Assembly (NCBI GenBank): GCA_943787205.1
Contig: CALSLN010000016.1
Coordinates: forward strand, 62,001 to 126,000
Reading direction: 5' to 3'
DNA length: 64,000 nucleotides
DNA from: an uncultured Rhodospirillaceae bacterium
Lineage (GTDB): Bacteria; Pseudomonadota; Alphaproteobacteria; Rhodospirillales; Rhodospirillaceae
Shown here: positions 22,768 through 35,555 of the stretch, in pieces
How positions within the stretch are numbered: the first letter of the stretch is position 1
Layout of the letters: each line of letters starts with the position of its first letter
Made by a program: the position numbers and the translations under genes
Notes under the pieces: model-generated
Seen by the model: the letters and a program-made list of their open reading frames with translations, nothing else
The model's database searches: none
Told to the model about the DNA's origin: nothing

Positions 22768-23595
22768 TTAATTAGCGCCAACCTTTGGTGTCTGTCCGGA
22801 GTGAAGCTTACTAAAGCCGCCCCGCACAGCTTGTTCCGCCGCCTGGGCAAGTGCTTTCCGATCCATGTTCTCGGCATCTATAGGTGGTAGGAATGCGATC
22901 TCAATCGTGGTTTGGCCGAGCTGCAAAAACGTCCAAGCGTGGCTAAATAAAGCCATGTCCCCATACCATGCAAAAAACGCACGCCAACCAAAGCCCGTTG
23001 GAAGGCCGTTGAGTCGCGTGTAGGCGATCACCGCGGGCTGCACCGTAACGCCGTGACCGTCATCTATTGCATCAGCGACGGTGAAGAGAGCGCTCTTGAA
23101 GGGAAGAAGGCGATTTCCGTCGCCGGATGTCGCTTCCGGAAAAAAAACGAGTGTGCGATTTTCTCCAAGCCGCGCGGCGATGTCTTGACGTGCAGTGACA
23201 GTCTTTGTGCGCAAGCGTTCTATAAAAACGGTATCAGCAAGTTTGGCCAGGCTGCCGATAATGGGCCAACCCGCAACTTCTGCTTTGGACACGAACTCTA
23301 ATTCTGCGGTTGCGCCAAATGCGATGATATCAAGGTAAGAGACATGATTGCTGGCGATAAGAAGGGGACGTCTCGAATCTGGCCGACCATGCATGACGAT
23401 GTTCATGCCACAGATGCGACATAACCCGCGGTAAAGAAAGACGCGAACTTTCGCTGAGTTTGCACCGACTGAAGACACCAAGAAACAAATTGGTGCCGTG
23501 ATTGCGATCCACAGAACAACGAGACTAATTCGAAAAATAGCCAAGATCCGCCCACTCCACCCGACAGGCATTGTGGCGGCAGCGAGTGTGCTCAA
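22768..23595 (-). CDS. Lysophospholipid (1-acyl-glycerol-3-phosphate) acyltransferase, PlsC/OlsA type
   Basis: LLIASNHVSYLDIIAFGA (NHxxxxD), FFPEATSGDGNRLLPFKSALF. Confidence 0.88.
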   Translation of the reverse strand: MSTLAAATMPVGWSGRILAIFRISLVVLWIAITAPICFLVSSVGANSAKVRVFLYRGLCRICGMNIVMHGRPDSRRPLLIASNHVSYLDIIAFGATAELEFVSKAEVAGWPIIGSLAKLADTVFIERLRTKTVTARQDIAARLGENRTLVFFPEATSGDGNRLLPFKSALFTVADAIDDGHGVTVQPAVIAYTRLNGLPTGFGWRAFFAWYGDMALFSHAWTFLQLGQTTIEIAFLPPIDAENMDRKALAQAAEQAVRGGFSKLHSGQTPKVGAN

Positions 23596-24437
23596 GAAGC
23601 TTTCCTAAGGGGGCCTTGTGCATGGTTGGGCATGGCGCGCTCTTTCGCTATTTCATAGCGTTTGGAGTAGCGCTCTGAAATCAGGTCTGTTTTCACAATG
23701 ATACAGACATCAGTGGTGTTAAACTGATGATCGACTACTGCCCCATCGCCGACATAGCCCCCTAACCTCAAGTACCCTTTTATCAGGGGTGGCAGCGCCC
23801 TAAGAGCCTGTTTTGGGTCAACGTCCTCTGGCTTAAGAATGTGCATCGACTCATAGCGTTCATCGATAGCGCACGGCCGCAATTCCTTGGGCGCCAAGTG
23901 GTGATGATGGAGGTAGGACAGAGGTTGCGCCAATGCATTTAAATCTGTTCCGGGAAAGCTTGCGCATCCAAACATAAGGTCGATGCCATGCGTGGAGACG
24001 TATTGGGCAATGCCTCGCCATAACAATTGCATAGTCTGGCGGGACCGAAAATCTGGCGCAACGCAACTGCGCCCTAGTTCCATAACCCGCCCCCCATTCA
24101 TACTGAGTGGCGATACATCATACTCGTCAGTCGAATAGAAGCGGCCTAAGCGCGCCGCATGACACTGGCGCATGAAGCGATAGGTGCCGACGACTGTCGA
24201 TTGGTTTGCTTCACGACGGTCGATAACAATAAGGTGATCGCAAATATCGTCGAATGCATCGAAGTCTCGTTCTGTCGCCGCCATTTCTGGGTGGGGTTGG
24301 GCACCCATCTCTTCATAAAAAACGGAATACCGCAGACGCTGAGCTGCTTCGACTTCGTCGCGGCTTGCCGCTAAGCGAATAATTTGATTTCCAGCGATGA
24401 CAGGCTTGAAGGCACCCATAGGGCTCTTATCGCTCAT
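23592..24437 (-). CDS. OlsB-like N-acyltransferase (ornithine lipid / hemolysin-type GNAT)
   Basis: AAQRLRYSVFYEEMGA...GRVMELGRSCVAPDFRSRQTMQLLWRGIAQYV...LMFGCASFPGTD; 4-nt overlap with PlsC-type gene. Confidence 0.8.
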   Translation of the reverse strand: MSDKSPMGAFKPVIAGNQIIRLAASRDEVEAAQRLRYSVFYEEMGAQPHPEMAATERDFDAFDDICDHLIVIDRREANQSTVVGTYRFMRQCHAARLGRFYSTDEYDVSPLSMNGGRVMELGRSCVAPDFRSRQTMQLLWRGIAQYVSTHGIDLMFGCASFPGTDLNALAQPLSYLHHHHLAPKELRPCAIDERYESMHILKPEDVDPKQALRALPPLIKGYLRLGGYVGDGAVVDHQFNTTDVCIIVKTDLISERYSKRYEIAKERAMPNHAQGPLRKAS

Positions 24438-24575
24438 CTGTTGAGGCAGAAATAAGTCTGACCTATTGGTTTGCTTATATCAGAATCGGTAAGTATTTGT
24501 CCCGTGACGTTTTACGGAAAACACTGTGACTGTTGTGTTGCGTCTGCCCGCCAGACCAACACGAGAAAAACTACT

Positions 24576-25007
24576 TTAGCTTTTATCGGCGCCATCATCA
24601 GGGACCGCGTAAAGTTCGAGACGGTGATCCACAAGTTTGTAGCCATGCGCCTTTGCAACTTCACTCTGTAAGCGCTCAATTTCTTCGTTGCGGAATTCGA
24701 TAACCTGGCCGGATTTAATATCAATCAAGTGATCGTGGTGTGTGGATGACGCTTCTTCATACCGGGCGCGACCATCGCCGAAATCGTGCCGAGCGACGAT
24801 GCCTGCTTCTTCAAAAAGACGCATTGTCCGGTAGACCGTCGCGATGCTAATGCGCGAGTCTACGATGGCAGACCGTCTATGAACTTCTTCAACGTCTGGG
24901 TGATCGTCTGCATCGGAGAGGACGCGTGCAATGACACGGCGCTGCTCGGTCATTTTCATGCCCTGGTCAATGCAGCGGCTTTCCAGTGGTGAAATCTCTG
25001 AAGTCAT
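24576..25007 (-). CDS. Fur-family metalloregulator
   Basis: GMKMTEQRRVIARVLSDADDHPDVEEVHRRS...ISIATVYRTMRLFEEAGIVARHDFGDGRARYE...HHDHLIDIKSGQVIEF. Confidence 0.92.
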   Translation of the reverse strand: MTSEISPLESRCIDQGMKMTEQRRVIARVLSDADDHPDVEEVHRRSAIVDSRISIATVYRTMRLFEEAGIVARHDFGDGRARYEEASSTHHDHLIDIKSGQVIEFRNEEIERLQSEVAKAHGYKLVDHRLELYAVPDDGADKS

Positions 25008-25135
25008 TTTGTGAAATTAGTCTTTTCAGCCGTTCGGGTCATCAAATTTAAGGATTGCTCAGGCAACTTTCCATGTGCCGATTGTATAGGTCTCGTGACC
25101 TGCGAAATCAATGAATCGAAGGCTTATTAACGGTG

Positions 25136-25603
25136 TCAGTCACTGGTCGACCTGAAATCGTTGACCTGTTTTGTCATTAAAACTGCATCAGCGTGTCCAT
25201 TGGGGCGTAGATAATAGCCAGCCCTTCGGCCAGATTCACTAAACCCAAGGCTCTGATACAGCGCTATAGCCGCACCATTGTCGTCTGCAACTTCAAGGTG
25301 CCATAATTTCACGGCATTTTCTTTGAGAGACCTCAAAACGTAGAGCATTAGGCTTCGCGCTAAACCCTGCCGCCGGTGAGATGCGCCCACCGCGAGAGTG
25401 AGCACCTCGGCCTCGTCCGCCGCTGTCCTGATCAATATGAAGCCCATTGGATTTGTTGGTCCTGCAATCCAACCGTTGATGTTGGGTTGTGCAAGTAAGT
25501 CCATGAACGATTGTTCAGACCAAGGCACATCAAAGCCGTCCTGATGCAGCGCTTCCATCACACTGGCATGCTCGACCCCTGCTTGAACGATGTCTTGGAT
25601 CAT
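25136..25603 (-). CDS. rimI: Ribosomal protein S18-alanine N-acetyltransferase-like GNAT (RimI)
   Basis: [21 protein letters not shown]...[32 protein letters not shown]; next to tsaB. Confidence 0.85.
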   Translation of the reverse strand: MIQDIVQAGVEHASVMEALHQDGFDVPWSEQSFMDLLAQPNINGWIAGPTNPMGFILIRTAADEAEVLTLAVGASHRRQGLARSLMLYVLRSLKENAVKLWHLEVADDNGAAIALYQSLGFSESGRRAGYYLRPNGHADAVLMTKQVNDFRSTSD

Positions 25604-26262
25604 GGCCTTAAGCGGCCGCCATGTTTTGGAACAATTGCATCGGGTGGCCGCACATAGGCTGGGCTAGGCGGGACGTCTGGAATTGGTCGAGCGGCAGCGA
25701 TGCGCGCTAGAACAACTGCGTTGGCAAGACTTGGAGTACCTTGTGTCACCGATGGTCCGCAGTGCGGCATAACGCGCTCTGCACCGTCGCCTGCCAAAAC
25801 CCACGTCCCATCACCAACTATGTTAGCAGCTGCTTCGGGCAACAGACATACAGGCTTGGTTTGTGCGCTGCCCTGAGAGTCAAAACAATGCAGGTAGACT
25901 TCTGCACGCCGGGCATCGATCGCAACAGCTACTGATGACTTAAAGATTTCCGCCGCTTCTGTGGCTATGACGTCCGTCGTAAGAACTCCGACAATGGGAA
26001 GACCGGTAGCCACGCCTATGCCGCGGGCTGTGGCCAGCCCAACCCGGACCCCAGTAAAGGAGCCAGGCCCAATCGTTACGGCAATTCGATCTAAATCGTC
26101 GTAGCTGGTATCTGCATCAGTCATCGTTTGTTCAATGGCTGGTATCAAGGCTTCAGCTTGTCCGTGCACCATCGCGTCGTGATACGAACCGATGGTTTTT
26201 CCGTCGAGCCATATAGCAACCGAGCATGCGCTGGTTGTGGTATCAAAGGCGAGGATACGCAT
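25600..26262 (-). CDS. tsaB: tRNA threonylcarbamoyladenosine biosynthesis protein TsaB
   Basis: [18 protein letters not shown]...[23 protein letters not shown]. Confidence 0.95.
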   Translation of the reverse strand: MRILAFDTTTSACSVAIWLDGKTIGSYHDAMVHGQAEALIPAIEQTMTDADTSYDDLDRIAVTIGPGSFTGVRVGLATARGIGVATGLPIVGVLTTDVIATEAAEIFKSSVAVAIDARRAEVYLHCFDSQGSAQTKPVCLLPEAAANIVGDGTWVLAGDGAERVMPHCGPSVTQGTPSLANAVVLARIAAARPIPDVPPSPAYVRPPDAIVPKHGGRLRP

Positions 26263-26341
26263 ACTGCACTCTGGGTTAATACGATGTTGGTTTAGGGGTA
26301 CGCTAAAGTGACAGTAATTCCAAATCAGGGACCGACGAAGA

Positions 26342-26896
26342 ATGCTTATTGAAATAGCTGCGCCTACATTTGATGTCGACCTTGAGATTGCCTATGCCAC
26401 GCCAAACAATTTTACGGGTAAGGCCGTTTATTCCCGGCCGGGGTGTTATTTACACGCTGACGCAGCCGAGTTGATGCAGCTCGCAATTTCATTGGCCAGG
26501 CCACTTGGCTTGCGGTTTAAAATTTTTGATGCGTTTCGTCCATCAGAAGCGCAATGGGTCTTGTGGGGCCATACGCCAGATCCTGATTTCTTGGCGCATC
26601 CGGAGCGTGGTTCGCCGCATTCCATGGGCGCTGCCATTGACTTGACGTTAGTCGATGCGTCTGGCGCTGAATTAGATATGGGAACGGGCTTTGACGATTT
26701 TAGTCCACAGGCCTTTCACGGGGACCTCAGTATTTCACCCGAAGCTCAACGAAACCGAGCGGTGCTTTTGGGTCTTATGACGTCTGCTGGTTGGGACTTC
26801 TTTCGCAATGAGTGGTGGCACTATCAACTCTTTAGTCCACGCGAGAGGTACCCTGTGCTTGACGATAATGCGCTGCCAGTTTCAATGATGCGCTGA
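26342..26896 (+). CDS. D-alanyl-D-alanine dipeptidase (VanX/DdpX-like)
   Basis: [17 protein letters not shown]...[15 protein letters not shown]...[11 protein letters not shown]...EWWHYQLF. Confidence 0.88.
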   Translation: MLIEIAAPTFDVDLEIAYATPNNFTGKAVYSRPGCYLHADAAELMQLAISLARPLGLRFKIFDAFRPSEAQWVLWGHTPDPDFLAHPERGSPHSMGAAIDLTLVDASGAELDMGTGFDDFSPQAFHGDLSISPEAQRNRAVLLGLMTSAGWDFFRNEWWHYQLFSPRERYPVLDDNALPVSMMR

Positions 26897-26915
26897 TAGA
26901 ACCGCCTCTAGGTCG

Positions 26916-28166
26916 TTAGAGTGTTTGTGACAAAAGCTCTGCAACGGATGTCGGTGCCGGTATGTCCTTGGCCGCGCTGCGCCCTTCCAAGGCAATTACC
27001 AGGCATTGAGTTGCGGCTTTTGTATCACCGCTCTCCCCAATTTCAACTTGCGCCATCAGACCTGCTGCTTTGGTTCGGATTGGAGTTGTTGTCCCTTTAT
27101 CGAGCAGTAATTCGAGACGGCTCCTCGCCTGTCCCCAGAGCTCTGCGTTGAGTGATGCCTCTGCTTGGGCCAACCGGCTTTCAGGATGATCTGAATTTCC
27201 CGCCACCAGTTTCTCGATACGTCCGGCTCGTGCCAGCGCGGCTTCGCCTGGCGCTAGTTGTAGATATGCAGCAAGGACACTTGGATGAGGGCTTTTTGCC
27301 CAGGCCTTCTCTAGTTCTGCTGCAGCTTTTTTCGCTTTTCCTTCGGCCATTAAGCCGCGCGCAAGAATGGCGGATGCGTCTGAACGAGAAGGCTCTGAAG
27401 AGAGAGCTTTGCGTGCCCATTTAATGGCTGCCGCTGACTCTTGATTGGCCAATGCCAATACACCGGCTCTGATGCAGGCTTCTGCGCAAAGCCGTGATTG
27501 ATCTGCACCGCCGACAAGGCGCGGCGCATCTTTGCGGTCAAGTGTGGTCGCGACGTCGCCCCACTTTCCTAGAGCAACCTGTAAATCTAATACTGTCTTC
27601 AGCGCCCAGCGTGGCGCAGCTTTACTCTTGAGGGCGCGTTCTGCATGAGCAAGTGCACCTTCAAGATCGCCTGCCGATATGGCTGTTTCTGTTAGGTCGC
27701 GCAACGCGGCCAATTCTGTTGCTGGATCAGACAGAAGCTCACGCGCCTCTGCGCCTGCGCTTCTGACATCGCCCAAAACACTTGCGGTTTGCTGGCGCAG
27801 CAAGCGCACGATGTCGTGCTCTGCGAATGCCGCGGACGCTTCTCGAGCGCCTTTTTGGGCAGCCGCGACATCGCCACCCCGCACACCGGCAAAGCCAGAT
27901 GTTAAACTTCTCAAACCTTTCTCGATCCATTTGTCTCGTCGAGAGTCTTTATACGCGCGGCCTGCACCAATCAATGTCGCCCAGACGCGCACAAGAAACG
28001 TGCCGATGATTAAGAGCCCGGCCAAGAGTACGAAGAGCATCGCAACCGACGTATTGATGCGCCATCCCAGCCAATCGACGGTCACGGTGCCAGGCTCATC
28101 AGCAAACCAAACGGAAACTGTGACTAGAACGGCTAAACTCACCACGTAGAGTATGATCTTTACCAT
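26916..28166 (-). CDS. hemY: HemY N-terminal domain / TPR membrane protein
   Basis: Two N-terminal TM segments, GTVTVDWLGWRINTSVAMLFVLL, TPR-like repeats; adjacent to hemD. Confidence 0.88.
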   Translation of the reverse strand: MVKIILYVVSLAVLVTVSVWFADEPGTVTVDWLGWRINTSVAMLFVLLAGLLIIGTFLVRVWATLIGAGRAYKDSRRDKWIEKGLRSLTSGFAGVRGGDVAAAQKGAREASAAFAEHDIVRLLRQQTASVLGDVRSAGAEARELLSDPATELAALRDLTETAISAGDLEGALAHAERALKSKAAPRWALKTVLDLQVALGKWGDVATTLDRKDAPRLVGGADQSRLCAEACIRAGVLALANQESAAAIKWARKALSSEPSRSDASAILARGLMAEGKAKKAAAELEKAWAKSPHPSVLAAYLQLAPGEAALARAGRIEKLVAGNSDHPESRLAQAEASLNAELWGQARSRLELLLDKGTTTPIRTKAAGLMAQVEIGESGDTKAATQCLVIALEGRSAAKDIPAPTSVAELLSQTL

Positions 28167-28169
28167 GGC

Positions 28170-30707
<2,538 letters not shown>

Positions 30708-30822
30708 AGATTTGACACTATCGTATCACGGCTCTGTTTCGGCGCCAGACTGAGTAGGTACTAGGCATGGCGGTTAGCGTGTTGTAGAGGCTGACTATAG
30801 CCAAAACAAGGAAAGCCAGCTT

Positions 30823-31857
30823 ATGCGGGTTCTGGGCATCGAAACCAGTTGCGATGAAACGGCTGTCGCCATAGTCGAGGATGGCGCTGATGGTCGTCGC
30901 TGCCTGGCACATGCTCTGGCATCACAAATTACAGAGCACCAGCCTTTCGGCGGCGTTGTGCCGGAAATTGCGGCACGCTCCCACCTTGATCGCCTGGATA
31001 AACTGGTTGGCCAAGCAATGGCAGATTCTGGCCTGGGGTATGAAGACCTGGATGGCATAGCGGCAACAGCTGGCCCGGGACTCATCGGCGGTGTCATCGT
31101 CGGTGTTATGACAGCGAAAGCTTTATCTTCTGTTCACCGGAAGCCATTCATGGCGGTCAATCATCTCGAAGGACATGCGCTCACCGCCCGTTTTACTAAC
31201 GGTGTTGAGTATCCGTTTCTCTTGCTTCTTGTCTCAGGCGGTCATTGCCAAGTTCTCGAGGTGCGCGGTGTCGGGCAATACCGGCGCCTTGGGACAACTC
31301 TCGATGATGCGGCTGGGGAATGTTTTGATAAGGCTGCAAAAATGCTTGGTCTCGGTTTTCCGGGCGGGCCTGCAGTGCAGCGCGCTGCTGAAAGCGGCCA
31401 AGCGGACCGATTTACCCTTCCTCGCCCGCTGAAAAGGCGGGCAGGGTGTGATTTTTCTTTTTCAGGATTAAAGACCGCGGTGCGGCATGCAGCAGAGGCG
31501 TTGCCGCCTGGATCCATTGAGCCGCAAGATGCCAATGACCTTGCGGCTGGACTCCAAAAGGCTATCGTCGCCCATATCGTTGACCGCTGTTCAAACGCCT
31601 TTGCCATGGTGTCGGGAGAACCCCCAACGACGTTTGTTGCGTCTGGTGGCGTCGCGGCGAACACTGCGTTGCGCCATGCGTTGTCCAACTTGGCAGCAGA
31701 TCAAGACGTTGCATTCGTGGTGCCGCCAGTGGACCTGTGCACGGATAATGCCGTTATGATTGCTTGGGCTGGTTTGGAACGTTTAGCGTTAGGTCTCACT
31801 GACCCGCTTGATTTTAAACCGAGACCTCGCTGGCCCCTCGATGCTGCAACAGCGTGA
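30823..31857 (+). CDS. tsaD: tRNA threonylcarbamoyladenosine synthase subunit TsaD
   Basis: MRVLGIETSCDETAVAIV...HQPFGGVVPEIAARSHLD...VNHLEGHALTAR. Confidence 0.98.
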   Translation: MRVLGIETSCDETAVAIVEDGADGRRCLAHALASQITEHQPFGGVVPEIAARSHLDRLDKLVGQAMADSGLGYEDLDGIAATAGPGLIGGVIVGVMTAKALSSVHRKPFMAVNHLEGHALTARFTNGVEYPFLLLLVSGGHCQVLEVRGVGQYRRLGTTLDDAAGECFDKAAKMLGLGFPGGPAVQRAAESGQADRFTLPRPLKRRAGCDFSFSGLKTAVRHAAEALPPGSIEPQDANDLAAGLQKAIVAHIVDRCSNAFAMVSGEPPTTFVASGGVAANTALRHALSNLAADQDVAFVVPPVDLCTDNAVMIAWAGLERLALGLTDPLDFKPRPRWPLDAATA

Positions 31858-31870
31858 GCCGCAATCTGGG

Positions 31871-32881
31871 TCAAGTATTATAAAAAGTGCGATACCAATC
31901 TACGAAAGAGGCAACACCCTCTTCAATGCTGATGGCCGGGCGATATCCACAAGCGGCCTCTAGCGCCGTTACGTCGCACCAAGTTTGTTCGACGTCGCCG
32001 GCCTGCATGGGCTGAAGGTTTACAATCGCTTTCCGATCAAGAGTCTTTTCTAGGGTTGCAATGAAATCCATCAGCTTGACTGGATTTCCGCAGCCTATGT
32101 TGAACACACTGTGCGGCGCCACGCGGCTTGTTGCTGGATCAGCAGGTGCCCCGGTCCATGACGGATTTGATGTCGCCGGTCGCGTTAGCACGCGAACGAT
32201 GCCTTCTACGATGTCGTCGATGTAAGTGAAATCGCGGGCCAAATTGCCGTCATTGAATACGGGAATAGGGTCACCCGCGAGGATTGCTTTTGTGAACATA
32301 AAAAGCGCCATGTCGGGCCGTCCCCAAGGACCATAAACCGTAAAAAACCTAAGGCCTGTCGCTGGAAATTTGTATAGGTGGGCATAGGCATGCGCCATGG
32401 ACTCATTGGCCTGCTTCGTCGCCGCATATAGGGAAACCGGGTGGGCCGCGTTGTGATGCTCTGAAAACGGCATTGCCGAGTTGGCGCCATAAACCGAACT
32501 GCTCGATGCGTAGACCAAGTGGTCGACGTGGCTGTGTCTACAGCCCTCCAAGACATTGAGCATGCCGATTAAGTTTGCATCCGCATAATCATGTGGGTGA
32601 TCGACGCCATGCCTAACACCTGCTTGTGCAGCAAGATGAATGACCTGCGTTGGTTTGATGTCTTTGAACAGAGCGTCCAGGTTTGACCGATCTGCGATAT
32701 CCAGCCTCACACCTTGGAACTGCTCTGACTCTGAAAGGATTGCCCAACGGGCGTCTTTTAAGCTCGGATCGTAGTAAGAATTGAAATTATCGAGTCCGAC
32801 AACAGTGTAGCCGTCCGCCAGCAGCCGCTGTGCGGTGTGAAAGCCGATAAAACCGGCCGCGCCTGTGACCAGAACCGTCAT
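31871..32881 (-). CDS. NAD-dependent epimerase (UDP-glucuronate 4-epimerase-like)
   Basis: MTVLVTGAAGFIGFHTAQRLLADGYTVVGLDNFNSYYDPSLKDAR...SSSVYGANSAMPFSEHHNAAHPVSLYAATKQANE...FFTVYGPWGRPDMALFMFTKAIL. Confidence 0.92.
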   Translation of the reverse strand: MTVLVTGAAGFIGFHTAQRLLADGYTVVGLDNFNSYYDPSLKDARWAILSESEQFQGVRLDIADRSNLDALFKDIKPTQVIHLAAQAGVRHGVDHPHDYADANLIGMLNVLEGCRHSHVDHLVYASSSSVYGANSAMPFSEHHNAAHPVSLYAATKQANESMAHAYAHLYKFPATGLRFFTVYGPWGRPDMALFMFTKAILAGDPIPVFNDGNLARDFTYIDDIVEGIVRVLTRPATSNPSWTGAPADPATSRVAPHSVFNIGCGNPVKLMDFIATLEKTLDRKAIVNLQPMQAGDVEQTWCDVTALEAACGYRPAISIEEGVASFVDWYRTFYNT

Positions 32882-33013
32882 GGCTTCGGTTGTGGCTGAC
32901 CGGTTGCCTCAATGCAAGGGTCTGTGCCGTCAATTCCTACTTTGCTTGCCATGGACACCGTCCTGCTCATCGTGTCACACAAGAGCGATAAATGATTAAT
33001 GTGGAGGCCGGTT

Positions 33014-34013
33014 ATGCAGCGTATCGGAGTGATTGGGGCGGGAGCCTGGGGTACGGCGTTGGCTGCTATGGCGCGCCGTGCCGGACGCGATGTCGTCCTC
33101 TGGGCGCGTGAAGAGGAGGTGGTTGAGAGTATCAACACCAGCCACATTAATGAGGTGTTTCTGCCCGAGGTCGCTCTTGATCCTGCAATTCGTGCGACGG
33201 GCGATTACGCTGAGGCGGTTGACGCTGACTTAGTTCTCTTGGTCGCGCCTGCGCAGCACCTTCGCAGTGTATGCGCTGAATTGACCCCGCACTGGATTAA
33301 CGGTGTACCAGCCGTCATCTGTTCAAAGGGCATTGAGCAGGGGTCAAAGGCACTCATGACCCAGGTTATTATTGAAGCGTTGCCGGCTGCACCGCCCATG
33401 GTTCTGTCTGGGCCGACCTTTGCGAAAGAAGTTGCGGCCGGTCTACCGACTGCTGTGACGCTTGCATGTGAGGATAGCATTCTTGGCCAACGGGCGGCCG
33501 ATGCCATCGGCACAGCGACGTTCCGACCTTATTTGTCCACGGACCTTGTTGGCGCTGCGATTGGCGGTGCTGTCAAAAACGTTCTCGCTATCGCCTGTGG
33601 ATTGGTCGAAGGAAAACAACTTGGAGATAATGCTCGGGCGGCCTTGATCACCCGCGGTTTAGTCGAAGTGGTTCGCTTGGCGATGTCCCTCGGTGGTCAG
33701 TCGCAAACCTTGATGGGGCTTTGTGGGTTGGGTGATCTGCTCCTTACCGCAACATCGATGCAATCTCGTAATTATTCTCTCGGCGCTGCTCTGGGCCAGG
33801 GCAGAACGTTGGATGAGGTCTTGGGGTGAGCGCCGTGCCGTTACAGAAGGCGTCCATACCGCTGAAGCCGTCGTCGCGCTTGCTGAATCCAAGGGCGTCG
33901 ACATGCCGATTTGCTATGCGATGGATCAGATTCTTAATCGGGGCGTTGCTGTTGATGAGGCAATCGCTGAGCTGCTTGATCGCCCAATCAAAGAAGAACT
34001 CGATTTTAGCTGA
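33014..34013 (+). pseudogene. gpsA: NAD(P)H-dependent glycerol-3-phosphate dehydrogenase with one +1 frameshift at about 33826
   Basis: [21 protein letters not shown]...[19 protein letters not shown]...[25 protein letters not shown]...[25 protein letters not shown]; the two halves lie in frames differing by +1. Confidence 0.9.
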
Positions 34014-34037
34014 GAAGCCGGCGCCTTTGCTGGCTTC
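34014..34037 (+). terminator. Possible weak terminator hairpin after gpsA
   Basis: aagccggc-gcctttt-like loop-gctggctt inverted repeat; poor T tract. Confidence 0.3.
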
Positions 34038-34108
34038 CTTAGGCCTGTTTGCGCTATGACCATAGACACCAGCTTGGCGACGCCGAGCGTGATACTGAGG
34101 ACCTAGAC

Positions 34109-35551
34109 GTGGGGCAAACGCCGACCATTTATCCTGTCATCCTTTCCGGCGGTTCCGGTTCTAGATTGTGGCCGCTGTCGAGAGAGCAGTTTCCCAAACA
34201 GCTACAAGCGTTGACGGGCACTCAAACGCTGATCCAAGACACCGCGTTACGTCTCGGCCCTGACACGACGCCTTCCGTTGCAGCTCCAATTGTCGTGTGC
34301 AACGACGCGCATCGTTTCATCGTGGCAGAGCAATTGCGTTTCGTTGGTATTGAGCCAAAGGCCATCATTATTGAACCCCAAGGTCGCAACACAGCACCAG
34401 CGATCGCGGTTGCTGCTCAGGTGGTCGCTGACGATCCTGACGCATTGCTCTTGGTGATGCCCTCAGATCACCTCATTCGTAAACCGGAAGCGTTTCGCGA
34501 TGCTGTCGGTGCTGCTGTCCCGTTGGCGAAAGAGGGCCGCCTTGTGACATTTGGAATCGCGCCATCAGAACCATCGACAGCCTACGGATATATTAAGCAA
34601 GGTGCGTCTCTGCACGGAGATGCCTTTGACGTAGCAGCCTTCGTTGAGAAGCCAAACACAGATAAGGCCCGAGAATTTTTAGAGTCAGGTCAGTACTCGT
34701 GGAATGGCGGCATTTTCCTGTTTCCGGCCAAGGTATTTCTCGAAGAGTTGAATCGTTTTGAACCAGATATCGCGCCGGCATGTCAGGCCGCGCTCGATAA
34801 CGGCTCCAACGACCTTTTCTTTTTCCGTCTTGATGCTGAAGCTTTTGCCAAGGTTCCTAGTCAGTCCATCGATTATGGTGTCATGGAACGCACGGACAAG
34901 GCCGCTGTTGTGCTCGTTGATATGGGTTGGTCCGATGTCGGATCGTGGTCGGCGTTGCATGACGAAAGTGAACAAGATGAGGATGGCAATACGCACATCG
35001 GTGACATTGTTTCGATCGACAGCAAAAACACGTACGTGCGATCTGAACGACAGACAACAGCGGTTGTTGGATTAGATGGCGCCATCGTCATTGTAACTGA
35101 CGATGCCGTATTGGTCACCGACCGCGCACACGATCAAAAAGTCAAAGATGTGGTGATCCAGCTTAAAGAGGCTGGCAATGAAGTCGCGACGGCTCACTCA
35201 AAAACCTATCGCCCATGGGGGTGGTTCCAAACCGTCGATCAAGGTGATCGCTTTAAGGTGAAGCGCATTGGCGTAAAGCCAGGTTCCAAGTTGTCATTGC
35301 AGAAACATTGGCATCGCTCTGAGCATTGGGTTGTTGTTCAAGGCACAGCGATGGTGACCAACGGCGAGGACACAATCATGCTTGGCGAAAATGAATCGAC
35401 GTATATTCCCGCCGGTACAGTTCACCGCTTAGAGAACCCGGGCAAAGTCGACTTGGAGATGATCGAAGTACAGTCTGGTGAATACGTCGGCGAGGATGAC
35501 ATTGTTCGCATGGACGATGATTACGGTAGAGAAAACGAGCGAGGCGCATGA
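34109..35551 (+). CDS. manC: Mannose-1-phosphate guanylyltransferase / mannose-6-phosphate isomerase
   Basis: YPVILSGGSGSRLWPLSREQFPKQLQAL...FVEKPN...GWSDVGSW...YRPWGWFQTVDQGDRFKVKRIGVKPGSKLSLQKHWHRSEHWVVVQGTA; GTG 34109 preceded by tgagga. Confidence 0.93.
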   Translation: MGQTPTIYPVILSGGSGSRLWPLSREQFPKQLQALTGTQTLIQDTALRLGPDTTPSVAAPIVVCNDAHRFIVAEQLRFVGIEPKAIIIEPQGRNTAPAIAVAAQVVADDPDALLLVMPSDHLIRKPEAFRDAVGAAVPLAKEGRLVTFGIAPSEPSTAYGYIKQGASLHGDAFDVAAFVEKPNTDKAREFLESGQYSWNGGIFLFPAKVFLEELNRFEPDIAPACQAALDNGSNDLFFFRLDAEAFAKVPSQSIDYGVMERTDKAAVVLVDMGWSDVGSWSALHDESEQDEDGNTHIGDIVSIDSKNTYVRSERQTTAVVGLDGAIVIVTDDAVLVTDRAHDQKVKDVVIQLKEAGNEVATAHSKTYRPWGWFQTVDQGDRFKVKRIGVKPGSKLSLQKHWHRSEHWVVVQGTAMVTNGEDTIMLGENESTYIPAGTVHRLENPGKVDLEMIEVQSGEYVGEDDIVRMDDDYGRENERGA

Positions 35552-35555
35552 CGGT

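Noticed and set aside
33810-33840. Programmed +1 frameshift in gpsA as the primary explanation
   Set aside because: Three neighbouring genes have the same kind of extra-base indel, so a sequence error or mutation is more economical; kept only as a testable alternative.
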